Shown here in pieces: positions 26,556-35,797 of a DNA stretch of 45,563 nucleotides (positions are counted from its first letter, which is position 1; every line of letters starts with the position of its first letter). The stretch is from the NCBI GenBank assembly GCA_905204935.1, contig CAJLBJ010000017.1, forward strand, positions 1-45,563. The letters run 5' to 3'. A program made the position numbers and the translations under genes. The DNA comes from an uncultured Lactobacillus sp. (GTDB taxonomy: Bacteria; Bacillota; Bacilli; Lactobacillales; Lactobacillaceae). The notes under the pieces were generated by a model. The model was not told the origin of the DNA and ran no database searches. It saw nothing but the letters and a program-made list of their open reading frames with translations.

Positions 26556-28751
26556 TTACAAAGCCTTGAAATGATAATATTGTGAACTAAAGTCTTGTCG
26601 AACAACAGGTTGGTATAAACCGATATTCATCAATTCATCGCCATAATAAACCGCACCACTTTCAACATCTTGGTACTTAGCATCTGCTAGTAAGCCCGCC
26701 AACTTGGTATAGGTAAATTCTGGTTGTGCATCCGCCAAAATGTTAAAGGTAAACAACAAGGCCTCTTTTTGATCTTTAGAGACAAACATCCACGCAACAT
26801 CATTTTGTTCAAATGGGCTCTTCAAGCGAATAAAAGTCCCAAATTGCACCAATGGCCGAATTTTTTTATAAAAGGCCACTTGTTGTTTAACTTGTTGTTT
26901 TTCTTCATCCGTCAAATGCGTCAAGTTTAATTCATAACCAAAGACCGCACTCATCGCCATATTTCCCCGCGTATTAAATGGAGTAATCCGTCCTGTTTGA
27001 TGATTTGGCACAGCAGATAAATGTGACGTCATCGTCGAAATTGGATAAACCATTGAGGTTCCATATTGAATCTTCAAACGTGCGATTGCATCGGTGTTAT
27101 CACTTGTCCATGATTGTGGCATATAATAAGCAAAACCACTATCAAAGCGGCCGCCACCACCAGAGCAACCTTCCCACAAGATATTATCGTATTTAGTCGT
27201 CAATTCTTCTAACATTTCATAAAGCCCCAAAACATAGCGGTGTAAGACTTCACCTTGTTGATTTGGTGCTAAAGCAACAGAATATACATCCGATAAGTGT
27301 CTGTTCATATCCCACTTGATGTAATCGATAAATCCTTGGTCTAGCAACTTTTCCATTTGTTGTTGGATATTTTGCCGTACTTCTTTTCTGCCCATGTCTA
27401 ACACAAATTGATTACGTGCTGGAGAAGGTTGATAGCCAGGAACTTTTAACATGTAATCTGGATGTGCACGATACAAGTCTGAATCAAGCGAAATCATTTC
27501 TGGTTCAAACCACAAACCAAATTTCAAACCTTGAGCATGGACATAATCGGCAAAACCTTTGAGACCATCTGAGAACTTACTTTTGTTTAAATACCAATCA
27601 CCCAAAGATGAATTGTCATCGTTGCGATGACCAAACCAACCGTCATCTAAGACAAACATTTCAATTCCTAGATTCTTAGCTTCATCAACGATTGGACGCA
27701 ACTTGCTTTCATCAAAGTCAAAGTAAGTTGCTTCCCAGTTATTAACCAAAATTGGACGTTCTTGATTTTTGAATTTACTACGTACGATTCGATCGTGAAT
27801 CAACGCATGATATGTTTGACTCATCTGATTTAAACCTTGATCTGAATAAACCATCACCACTTCAGGTGTTTGGAAACTTTGTGTAGGTTCTAGCACCCAT
27901 GCAAAGTTTTCATCGTTGATACCGGCAACTAGTCGATATTGTCCATATGGATCTTTTTGAACTTCCATACTATGGTTACCAGAATAAACTAAATCAAAAC
28001 CATAAACTTCACCACTAAATTCACTAGCATTTGGTTCTAATAAAGCAATAAAGTTATTCATTTGATGGCTAGTTGTTCCACGACGGCTAGCAAACTTCTT
28101 AATCCCAAAACCTACTTTTTCACGTTGGACATTGCGTTCGTTAACATGTCCACCTGGTAAAGATAAAACTTCTAAATCTGGCTTTACCATATCCAATTGT
28201 AGTGAGGCTAATTTTTCAAGTGTTACATTTTGCGTACCTTCATTAATAGCCTTGACACTACGCGTAATCACTGCTCTATTAGCATAAATCGTGTAAAGTA
28301 ATTCTAATTTAACTTGGCTAACTTCATCGAATAAATAAATTTTTAGCGTTTGTGCTTCTGCATCATCTTTTACATAAGCAGCTGGCAACCCTGCCAACTT
28401 AGGCTTACCCGCTAAAATTTCGTGTCCTTGATAAACAAAACGACTAGCAGTAGCACCGTTTTCTTGACGAATAATAGCCGCCAAAATACGATAATCGCCC
28501 ACACCTTGACTTGAATATTCTTGTGGCAAACTATCTAATGAATAAGTCCGGTCAAGCGATCCGGGTAAATTTCCTGAAAAACCACGGTCTAAACGTGGAT
28601 ATTTGAATTGGTTATGATAGCCACTGACCTTTTTACCAAAGTAAATATGTGCTAAAACATTGCCTTCTTCGATTCCTAAAAGATAGGTAATCTTGTCATT
28701 GCTTAAATTAAAAATTTTATTTTCTTGATCAAATGTAATCAAATGTTGCAT
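26556..28751 (-). CDS. aga: Alpha-galactosidase (GH36)
   Basis: This 731-residue GH36 enzyme removes terminal alpha-galactose from melibiose, raffinose and stachyose. An N-terminal beta-supersandwich precedes the barrel; VLDDGWFGHRNDD lies at 367-379, nucleophile D481 in YIKWDMNRHLSD and acid/base D551 in WTSDNTDA. No signal peptide is present, so the substrate must be imported, yet no transporter gene is adjacent. I start at the ATG at 28751 with AGAGGTG before it. It is first in the operon with gtfA, divergent from an AraC-type regulator. Galactose released would need GalM and GalE plus galK/galT elsewhere. Confidence 0.94.
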   Translation of the reverse strand: MQHLITFDQENKIFNLSNDKITYLLGIEEGNVLAHIYFGKKVSGYHNQFKYPRLDRGFSGNLPGSLDRTYSLDSLPQEYSSQGVGDYRILAAIIRQENGATASRFVYQGHEILAGKPKLAGLPAAYVKDDAEAQTLKIYLFDEVSQVKLELLYTIYANRAVITRSVKAINEGTQNVTLEKLASLQLDMVKPDLEVLSLPGGHVNERNVQREKVGFGIKKFASRRGTTSHQMNNFIALLEPNASEFSGEVYGFDLVYSGNHSMEVQKDPYGQYRLVAGINDENFAWVLEPTQSFQTPEVVMVYSDQGLNQMSQTYHALIHDRIVRSKFKNQERPILVNNWEATYFDFDESKLRPIVDEAKNLGIEMFVLDDGWFGHRNDDNSSLGDWYLNKSKFSDGLKGFADYVHAQGLKFGLWFEPEMISLDSDLYRAHPDYMLKVPGYQPSPARNQFVLDMGRKEVRQNIQQQMEKLLDQGFIDYIKWDMNRHLSDVYSVALAPNQQGEVLHRYVLGLYEMLEELTTKYDNILWEGCSGGGGRFDSGFAYYMPQSWTSDNTDAIARLKIQYGTSMVYPISTMTSHLSAVPNHQTGRITPFNTRGNMAMSAVFGYELNLTHLTDEEKQQVKQQVAFYKKIRPLVQFGTFIRLKSPFEQNDVAWMFVSKDQKEALLFTFNILADAQPEFTYTKLAGLLADAKYQDVESGAVYYGDELMNIGLYQPVVRQDFSSQYYHFKAL

Positions 28752-28840
28752 ATTCGACACCTCTTGTGTAATCGTTTCATTGTACATCTTCATAATATTA
28801 TATTGTAGATCAAAAAAACATGGACTAGTTTATTAATTAT

Positions 28841-28871
28841 ATGTCATAATGTCAACAGGACATTTTGACAT
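28841..28871. promoter_or_regulatory. Probable MsmR operator between aga and msmR
   Basis: ATGTCATAATGTC (28841-28853) and GACATTTTGACAT (28859-28871) are inverted with a 5-nt spacer and one mismatch in 13 pairs. Each arm itself holds two TGTC/TGACA-type units. It lies about 90 nt before aga and 20 nt before the regulator gene, so it may activate aga while repressing msmR. Confidence 0.65.
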
Positions 28872-28891
28872 AACAAATGAGGTTTTAACCG

Positions 28892-29728
28892 ATGAATTTT
28901 GAATTTAAACGAACAGAAATTGAACATTTCGACTGTAATATCGTCTTTTACGGTCAAGAAGATACTTCTCCTGGATACACGTTTGGAGGGAATAATATCC
29001 GTGATTGTTATATCTTACATTACATCACAGCAGGTAAAGGAACCTTTGCTAGTGCCGGCAAAAAAATGGCTACTTTACAAGCAGGCGATGTCTTTTTACT
29101 TCCCAAATCCGTACCTTGTTTTTATCAAGCTGACAAAAACGATCCTTGGAGCTATTTTTGGATTGGCTTTTCTGGCGTTTATACCGGGGAAATATTTGCT
29201 CGTAGCGCTTTAGATGAACACTATTATTTACGTCACGTCAATGATTGTGCATTTGGAAAAAGCTTTAAAGCCTTGTTTGAAGCATTACGTTTGCAAAATA
29301 GTTTAACCAATTCACTTTTAACAGAAAGTCTGCTATATCAAACTTTTCATCAACTTTTAGCACAATATCCCAATCATAAACATCAAAAAAAGCTCAACTA
29401 TACTGTTAGTTTTAAACAAGCCACCGATTATTTTAAAAGAAACTATCAAAACGGCTGCAATGTCAGTGATGCATGCGCCAATTTGCATATTTCGCGTAGC
29501 TATTTGCACAGTTTATTCAAACAAAATCTAAATATCAGTCCACAACAATATCTACTCAAGTTAAAACTGACACACGCAAAAAAATTGCTGACGCAAACAG
29601 ATTATTCTTTACAACAGATTGCTAATCTGGTTGGCTACAAAGATCAATTTACATTTTCTAAAGCCTTCAAACGTTGTTTCAATCAAAGCCCTTTAGAATA
29701 TCGCAATCAAATCAATTTTAAAAAATAA
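28892..29728 (+). CDS. msmR: AraC-family activator, MsmR/RafR-like
   Basis: This 278-residue regulator has an N-terminal cupin-like sensing domain (YTFGGNNIRDCYILHYITAGKG region) and a C-terminal AraC double helix-turn-helix (about 175-275: VSDACANLHISRSYLHSLFK and LQQIANLVGYKDQFTFSKAFKR). In streptococci and lactobacilli such proteins activate alpha-galactoside operons. AATGAGG precedes the ATG. The divergent layout with aga-gtfA and the inverted repeat between them support the role. The usual msmEFGK transporter genes are missing here. Confidence 0.88.
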   Translation: MNFEFKRTEIEHFDCNIVFYGQEDTSPGYTFGGNNIRDCYILHYITAGKGTFASAGKKMATLQAGDVFLLPKSVPCFYQADKNDPWSYFWIGFSGVYTGEIFARSALDEHYYLRHVNDCAFGKSFKALFEALRLQNSLTNSLLTESLLYQTFHQLLAQYPNHKHQKKLNYTVSFKQATDYFKRNYQNGCNVSDACANLHISRSYLHSLFKQNLNISPQQYLLKLKLTHAKKLLTQTDYSLQQIANLVGYKDQFTFSKAFKRCFNQSPLEYRNQINFKK

Positions 29729-29733
29729 AACAA

Positions 29734-29800
29734 AAACACCCAGTTAACATACTGTGTATTTTTTGAAATGAAACATACATAGTAAACTAACTGGGTGTTT
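29734..29800. terminator. Long rod-like bidirectional terminator (msmR/scrA)
   Basis: The outer arms AAACACCCAGTTA and TAACTGGGTGTTT pair perfectly. Inside, ACTGTGTAT and ATACATAGT pair with one G-T wobble around an AT-rich loop. It separates two convergent genes and has the same layered build as those at 9156 and 10914. Confidence 0.8.
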
Positions 29801-29806
29801 ATTTTA

Positions 29807-31723
29807 TTAACGTGTCAAACTCAAAAGTTCTTGACCATGTTTAATAGGATTTGGGCCACTCAATGCTACGTTTGCAAAATCCATCGTATTAGTTACAATT
29901 ACCATTACCGTAGTGTCATAGCCTTTTTCTTTAAGCGCTCCAAGATCCATTGTGCCTAATTTATCGCCTTGCTTAACTTGTTGACCGACTTTAACTTCTG
30001 TATTGAAACCTTCACCTTTTAAATTAACTGTATCAATCCCTAAGTGTAATAAAATCTCTGCTCCATCAGTAGTCTTGATACCATATGCATGCTTAGTTTC
30101 GTAAACAACGGTAATTTCACCATCTGCTGGTGCATAAATTTCGCTTTCACTTGGTACAACAGCTGCCCCATCACCCATTGCTTTAGATGAGAAAACTGGA
30201 TCAGCAACTTGTTTTAAATCCTTAACTTCACCAGAAACAGGTGCTGCAATCTTAAATTCTTGAGTTGTAACAACAGGAGCTTGATTTGGTTTAACTGCCA
30301 CACTTTCATTAACTGTTGTTGCTTGCGGATTAACTTGAGCATTATGACTCTTACCATAAAGGTAAGTTAAAGCAAATGCCACTGCAAAAGTAATCAATTC
30401 ACAGATTAAATACATTGGCACAGAAGATGCTTGGATAGACAAGAAACCTAAAAATGCTGCTGAACCTAAAGATACCGCAACAACATGAAACAAGCCGGCT
30501 AAAGCAGCTCCAATACCTGAGCCAATCAAAGCACAAAAGAACGGGAATTTATACTTTAAGTTTACTCCAAACATCGCAGGCTCGGTAATTCCTAAACATG
30601 CAGACACTGTTGCAGAAGAAGCCAAACCCTTAACTTTTTTATCCTTAGTCAATGTGAAAATCGCAAAACATGCAGCAGCTTGTGCAACATTAGCCATTGA
30701 AGCCACCAAGAAAATAAAATCTCCTGAACCGGAATGGTTTTGAGCATAAGATGTAATCAACTGTGTTTCAATCGCTGGGAAGGATTGATGTAAACCAGTC
30801 AAAACGATTGGCGAATACAACATCCCAAAGATCCCAGTTCCAATAAAACCAAATGTGTCGTAAATCCATACGATTCCATAAGTAATCGCATCGGATAATT
30901 CACGCATCACAGGTCCAACAACTACAAAGGTTAAAAAGCCTGTCACCATCAAAGAAATTAACGGTGTAAAAGTAAAGTCAACAGCTGCTGGCAAGCGCTT
31001 ATGCAACCATTTTTCTAAGATTGACAAGATATAAACAGCCGCCAAGACTGGGATAACTTGGTATTGATAATTAGCTTGTGCAACATGCATACCAAAAATA
31101 TCCCAATATTTGCCATCAACCAAACCAGGCGTTGTCATAATCATCCCGACAGCCGCACCCAAGAAGCGATTAGCTCCAAAGCGTTTAGCCGCTGACATCC
31201 CAACTAAAATTGGCAAGAAGATAAATGGAGCGGCTGACATTACTTGAATCATGTCAGAAATTCCTTTAATTGCAGGAATACTTTCCACCAACGCTTGACT
31301 GCCAAATAATCCTTTAGATGTCAAAAAGTTGTTTAACGCCATCAAAAGACCACCAGCTACTAAAGCAGGAATGATTGGAACAAAAATATCTGATAATAGC
31401 TTGATAAAGGCCATGATAGGATTTACCTTTTGTCCTTCACTGGCAATCTTTTTTAAATCTTCAGTTGAAGCCCCACTGAGTCCTGTGATTTTGATGATTT
31501 CATCATACACATTATTAACATCACCAGGTCCAATAATAATTTGATATTGACCATTGGTTTTAAACGTCCCTTTAATATCAACGCTTCCGTCTAACTTAGC
31601 TTGATCAATGTTTTGATCATCTTTTAAAACAAAACGTAAACGTGTCGCACAATGTGCCACAGCTAACATATTGTCTTTTCCAATTGCATCGATAACTTCT
31701 AACGCAACTTTTTTGTGATCCAT
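29807..31723 (-). CDS. scrA: Sucrose PTS EIIBCA permease
   Basis: This 638-residue fused PTS permease imports sucrose as sucrose-6-phosphate. The EIIB phospho-cysteine is C25 (AHCATRLRF), the EIIC domain follows (about 105-450, with [12 protein letters not shown]), and the C-terminal EIIA carries [10 protein letters not shown]. The ATG at 31723 is placed 8 nt after AAGGAG; an upstream GTG overlaps that site. It is divergent from scrB-scrR, the usual scr layout. It shares architecture with the PTS gene at 18279, suggesting related but differently regulated transporters. Confidence 0.92.
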   Translation of the reverse strand: MDHKKVALEVIDAIGKDNMLAVAHCATRLRFVLKDDQNIDQAKLDGSVDIKGTFKTNGQYQIIIGPGDVNNVYDEIIKITGLSGASTEDLKKIASEGQKVNPIMAFIKLLSDIFVPIIPALVAGGLLMALNNFLTSKGLFGSQALVESIPAIKGISDMIQVMSAAPFIFLPILVGMSAAKRFGANRFLGAAVGMIMTTPGLVDGKYWDIFGMHVAQANYQYQVIPVLAAVYILSILEKWLHKRLPAAVDFTFTPLISLMVTGFLTFVVVGPVMRELSDAITYGIVWIYDTFGFIGTGIFGMLYSPIVLTGLHQSFPAIETQLITSYAQNHSGSGDFIFLVASMANVAQAAACFAIFTLTKDKKVKGLASSATVSACLGITEPAMFGVNLKYKFPFFCALIGSGIGAALAGLFHVVAVSLGSAAFLGFLSIQASSVPMYLICELITFAVAFALTYLYGKSHNAQVNPQATTVNESVAVKPNQAPVVTTQEFKIAAPVSGEVKDLKQVADPVFSSKAMGDGAAVVPSESEIYAPADGEITVVYETKHAYGIKTTDGAEILLHLGIDTVNLKGEGFNTEVKVGQQVKQGDKLGTMDLGALKEKGYDTTVMVIVTNTMDFANVALSGPNPIKHGQELLSLTR

Positions 31724-31745
31724 TTTTTCCACTCCTTTAAAAATT

Positions 31746-31760
31746 AGTTGTAACCGATTT
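31746..31760 (+). promoter_or_regulatory. Operator/cre-like site before scrA
   Basis: The site contains GTTGTAACCGATTT. Read as TTGTAACCGATTTTA it matches the cre consensus with one mismatch. Its inverse partner before scrB shares GTTGWAACCG, so it could equally be a ScrR operator. It lies 23 nt upstream of the scrA start codon. Confidence 0.5.
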
Positions 31761-31905
31761 TATAAATTTATAATAACGTATTTTTAAAATATGTCAATCG
31801 TTTATCATATTTTTGTTTTAAAAAAACTAAATCCCCTATTAAAACAATAAATATATAAGATATACGTTTGACATATACCAGGCAGTAACATAAAATAATA
31901 GTTAA

Positions 31906-31920
31906 TGCAACGGTTTCAAC
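31906..31920 (-). promoter_or_regulatory. Operator/cre-like site before scrB
   Basis: On the minus strand the site reads GTTGAAACCGTTGCA, matching cre with one mismatch and sharing GTTGWAACCG with the scrA-side site. It lies just before the scrB ribosome site. ScrR or CcpA is the likely ligand. Confidence 0.5.
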
Positions 31921-31943
31921 AAACCACTTAGGAGGAATAAACG

Positions 31944-33428
31944 ATGCAATGGACTGATGAATTACGTTACCTACCGTATTCGAAATGGTCAGCTGCTAAA
32001 TTATTAGAACTACAACATCAAGCAGCTAATTCAAAATATCAATTAAAATATCATATTCGCCCTACATCTGGTCTACTTAATGATCCTAATGGCTTTTCTT
32101 ACTTCAATGACAAATGGCATGTTTTTTATCAAGCATATCCATTTGGCGCAGTCCATGGAGTAAAATCTTGGGTTCATCTTCAATCAGACGACTTAGTACA
32201 TTGGGAAAACATCGGCTTAGCAATCGAACCTAATACGATTTATGACAGCCACGGTGCATATTCTGGTTCAGCTTGCCAAATCAATGACAAACTCTTTTTG
32301 ATGTATACCGGCAACGTTCGTGATAAAGACTGGGTACGCCATCCTTATCAAAACGGTGCATGGATGGATAAAGACAACAATATCACCAAGTTAAAAGAAC
32401 CATTATTTGCACAAAGTGAACATACTACCGATCATTTTCGTGATCCGCAATTGCTAAAAATCGCCGACCGTTACTTTGCAATCTTAGGTGCTCAAGATAA
32501 AGAAACGACCCGCGGTAAAATTGCTATTTTTTCAACTACCGACTTCAAAAATTGGCAAGATCATGGCTACCTTGACATGTTAGACTTAGATTTTGGCTAT
32601 ATGATTGAGTGTCCTAATTTAGTCTTTGTTGATGATCATCCGGTATTGATCTTTTGTCCACAAGGTATCGCAAAAGAAAATCTAGACTACCAAAACATCT
32701 ATCCTAACGCCTACTTAGTTGGTAAAAATATTGATCTTGAAAATGCTCAATTTACCCCAAGCGATTCAAAATTACACAATTTAGATGAAGGATTCGATGT
32801 TTATGCAAGCCAAGCATTTAATGCTCCAGATGGCAAAGCTTATATGATTAGCTGGGTTGGTTTACCAGAAATTGCTTATCCAACAGACGCTGAAAATTGG
32901 GCTCATTGCTTAAGTGTAGTCAAAGAACTTACTTATCAAGATGGTCATTTACTTCAAAAACCGGTTAAGGCAATGACTTCCTTGCGCCATAATGAAACTA
33001 CCTTACAAGGCATGACTGAGTCTAAGCGTACAGATTTATATAAACCAAAACAAAATCAATATGAAATTCAATTAACTTTGGCAGCTGATAGCACCGGAAC
33101 ACTTCATTTGGCTGGTAATGACCAATTAGAACACAGTTTACAATTACATTTTGACACTAAAGACGGTAAATTATGCTTGGATCGTTCTAAACTTGATCTT
33201 ATTTTTGCTGAAGAATGGGGCATGACTCGTACAATCACATTGCCTAAACATCAAGAATTACAGCTACAAATCTTGATTGATCATTCGTTATGTGAAATTT
33301 TCGTTAATGGTGGTCAAAAAGTTTTAACCGCCCGCTTCTTTAATAAACCTAAAAATACTCAAGTTAGTCTTATCTCCGAAGCAAAAATGCGTTACACTGG
33401 TAAGTGTTGGGAATTATTCAACATGTAA
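31944..33428 (+). CDS. scrB: Sucrose-6-phosphate hydrolase (GH32)
   Basis: This 494-residue beta-fructofuranosidase cleaves sucrose-6-phosphate from ScrA to glucose-6-phosphate and fructose. The GH32 nucleophile is D47 in GLLNDPNGF, the transition-state aspartate D167 in FRDPQ and the acid/base E222 in MIECPNL. The five-bladed propeller is followed by a C-terminal beta-sandwich (about 350-494). A strong AGGAGG precedes the ATG. No signal peptide, so it is intracellular. It is followed by scrR in the same direction. Confidence 0.95.
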   Translation: MQWTDELRYLPYSKWSAAKLLELQHQAANSKYQLKYHIRPTSGLLNDPNGFSYFNDKWHVFYQAYPFGAVHGVKSWVHLQSDDLVHWENIGLAIEPNTIYDSHGAYSGSACQINDKLFLMYTGNVRDKDWVRHPYQNGAWMDKDNNITKLKEPLFAQSEHTTDHFRDPQLLKIADRYFAILGAQDKETTRGKIAIFSTTDFKNWQDHGYLDMLDLDFGYMIECPNLVFVDDHPVLIFCPQGIAKENLDYQNIYPNAYLVGKNIDLENAQFTPSDSKLHNLDEGFDVYASQAFNAPDGKAYMISWVGLPEIAYPTDAENWAHCLSVVKELTYQDGHLLQKPVKAMTSLRHNETTLQGMTESKRTDLYKPKQNQYEIQLTLAADSTGTLHLAGNDQLEHSLQLHFDTKDGKLCLDRSKLDLIFAEEWGMTRTITLPKHQELQLQILIDHSLCEIFVNGGQKVLTARFFNKPKNTQVSLISEAKMRYTGKCWELFNM

Positions 33429-33454
33429 CAATTTTTTATCAAGGGGGATTTTCA

Positions 33455-34450
33455 ATGCGTCCAAAATTGACGGATGTTGCCAAAAAAGCAGGTGTTTCTC
33501 CTACAACGGTCTCGCGTGTAATCAATAATTATGGATACTTAAGTCAAAAAACTAAAGATAAGGTCTTTGCAGCAATGCAAGAGCTAAATTACCAACCTAA
33601 CTTGTTGGCTCGTTCACTCCAAGGTAAAGACATCAAGCTGATTGGTTTGATCTTCCCACAAGTTACTAATCCTTTCTTTGCGGAATTAGTAGAATCTATC
33701 GAAAAAAATCTTTTTGCTCGTGGATACAAAGTAATTTTATGTAATGCTGGTATTGATAAACACAAAGAACGTGAATATCTCAAGATGTTAATGGCTAATC
33801 AAGTCAATGGCATCATTGCAGGAGCACATAATCTAGGTATCGAAGAATATCATGAAACAGGTCTGCCCATTGTTTCGTTTGACCGTAAACTTTCAGACAA
33901 CATTCCGATTGTTTCTTGCGATAACTATCAAGGAGCTACCTTAGCAACCGAAGAACTTTATCAAGCTGGTTGTCGTCATATTTATTTTCTAGGAAACCCT
34001 ATTATCAAAGGTAACCCTACTGATCAAAGACTTTTAGGTTACAAAAGCGTCTTAGCAAAATATGGTCTGAATGAGCATTTCCATACAATTAATTTCTTTG
34101 ATTCAACGGCAATCCGTGCCTTAGCGATTCGCCAATTACTCGAAAAGAAAAGTGCCGATGGTATTGTATGTACAGATGATCTAGCCGCTATTTTAGTCTT
34201 ACAAGAGGCAGCCAAACTAGGTATTAAGGTACCTGAAGAATTAAAAGTCACGGGGTTTGATGGAACTAAATTTATACAAGACTATCACCCAGAACTTTCA
34301 ACTGTTCAACAACCTATTGCCGATATCGCTTCTTTATTGGTAAATGTATTATTGGAACGCATTGCCAATCCAAAAGCCCCATTACAAACGGATGAATATA
34401 TTTTACCTGTAACATTTATCCGTAAAAATTCAACTTGTGAATATAAATAA
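33455..34450 (+). CDS. scrR: Sucrose operon repressor, LacI family
   Basis: This 331-residue LacI/GalR regulator has the helix-turn-helix TDVAKKAGVSPTTVSRVINN at residues 5-24 and a sugar-binding core with FPQVTNPFFAELVESIE. I use the ATG at 33455 with AGGGGGA upstream; a frame overlapping scrB by a few codons exists but lacks the ribosome site. Placement after scrB and near scrA identifies it as ScrR. In known systems it is released by fructose-derived or sucrose-6-phosphate ligands. Confidence 0.9.
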   Translation: MRPKLTDVAKKAGVSPTTVSRVINNYGYLSQKTKDKVFAAMQELNYQPNLLARSLQGKDIKLIGLIFPQVTNPFFAELVESIEKNLFARGYKVILCNAGIDKHKEREYLKMLMANQVNGIIAGAHNLGIEEYHETGLPIVSFDRKLSDNIPIVSCDNYQGATLATEELYQAGCRHIYFLGNPIIKGNPTDQRLLGYKSVLAKYGLNEHFHTINFFDSTAIRALAIRQLLEKKSADGIVCTDDLAAILVLQEAAKLGIKVPEELKVTGFDGTKFIQDYHPELSTVQQPIADIASLLVNVLLERIANPKAPLQTDEYILPVTFIRKNSTCEYK

Positions 34451-34479
34451 GAGCTGGAAAAAAGTACCAGTCTGGACGT

Positions 34480-34528
34480 AAAAATAGCTGATCGAATTTC
34501 TAAAAATGAAATTTGACCAGCTATTTTT
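34480..34528 (+). terminator. Terminator of scrB-scrR
   Basis: AAAAATAGCTG and CAGCTATTTTT pair, continuing as TC/GA and AATTTC/GAAATT with single mismatches, to a TAAAAAT loop. It lies about 30 nt after the scrR stop. Confidence 0.85.
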
Positions 34529-34660
34529 CTATTATTTCTATTTTATAATTTGTAAAACAGAGATATAAAAACATCCATTAGAATAAATTTGTTAAATAAA
34601 ACAGGTCTGAAAGAAAATTTTTACATAGCTCTGTTTGATTTGACAAAGATTCATTTTTCA

Positions 34661-35028
34661 TTAAAAAGCACAACTAGCTAATAATTCCTTTTGCGCGATT
34701 GCTAAGCCTAATAATACAATTTTTTCTTGCCTATTTTCCAATGATTTTGCATTAAATCTAACCCCGCAACGTCTAGCAATCTTTTCGTTAATATCCACGG
34801 TTTCAATTTCTTGTACTAACCTATCCAAAAAGGCTTGACGTCGTTTCAAAGATGGATATGTCAAAATTGTAAACCGAATATCATCGACCATTTTATTAAA
34901 ATTAATACTTCGAATTACGGCTTCTTTACAGTGATTTTGTTTAATTTCATCTAAAACGCTTTGAGCAGCCAAAAACTATTATCTTTTTGTGTCAAAATAT
35001 CTTGCTGACAAATAGTTGCTTTTAACAT
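34661..35028 (-). pseudogene. Frameshifted small helical protein, function unknown
   Basis: A ribosome site AGGGGGAT precedes an ATG at 35028 and the frame MLKATICQQDILTQ, which stops after about 25 codons. Shifting at a T5 run (34971-34975 on the plus strand as A5) restores a longer frame starting LAAQSVLDEIKQNHC and ending ELLASCAF. The combined product would be about 120 residues, mostly helical and charged, without membrane segments. I do not recognise it. The break may be a real frameshift or a homopolymer reading error. TATAAT-like promoter sequence (35080-35090, minus strand) lies upstream. Confidence 0.6.
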
Positions 35029-35302
35029 TTTTATCCCCCTAATGCTAATAACTAATTATTTCTAAACAAACTATACCCCTATTATACCTAAAATATTTAG
35101 CACAATCTTTTTTAGTTTTAATAAAAATTTGGAGTCAATCCTCTTTCAATTTAAATGTAAGTTGGCAATGCTTTTTAACTAACCTCCATTCTAGTGCACT
35201 TCTTTATATAATTCAAAATAAATTCCTATTTTTTTATTATTTTAAAAAAACTTTTAAGTACAGTACAATTTAATTATCAAAAAAATAGAGGTGAGCTTAT
35301 TT

Positions 35303-35797
35303 ATGAAGGGAAAATCACTTGGAATCCAAATTTTAATTGGATTATTTTTAGGAATTATTTTAGGGGCTATTTTTTATCAAAATAAACAGTTCATTGGCTT
35401 TGCTAATGGTTTAGGACATATCTTTTTAAATTTGATATCAATGGTCGTCTTGCCTATCGTGGCTTCTTGTTTAGTTGTGGGGATTGCTGAACTAGGAGAC
35501 ATGAAAAAATTAGGTCAAATTGGCGCTAAGGACTTGCTTTATTTTGAAATCATGTCAACAATTGCTTTTATTGTCGGACTGATTGTTGCTAATTTCGCTA
35601 AACTTGGTTATCTTATCGATCTTAATAGATTAAGTAAGGCTGACATTTCACAATATGTCCATACCGCACAAAATACGCATACTAATCTAGGTAGAATCGT
35701 TTTATCAATCGTACCTACCAACTTTTTTAAATTTCAAATCCTATCATCAAGCCGCCTTGTTCAGCATAATAACTACATAGTCCTCGGCATTTTGTAA
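35303..35797 (+). pseudogene. Truncated SLC1-type dicarboxylate/amino-acid symporter
   Basis: The first 143 or so residues (MKGKSLGIQILIGLFLGIIL onward) are a clear N-terminus of the GltP/DctA family, with the MVVLPIVASCLVVGI segment. The family is normally 400-450 aa. Homology ends at about 35728, exactly where the antisense degV gene ends, and the frame then runs for 22 meaningless codons. The ribosome site GAGGTGAG and promoter region remain. A deletion fusing this gene to the end of degV is the simplest explanation. Confidence 0.88.

Noticed and set aside
35732..35797. C-terminal tail of the symporter remnant as genuine protein
   Set aside because: It is simply the reverse strand of the degV 3' end, and no family member has such a tail.
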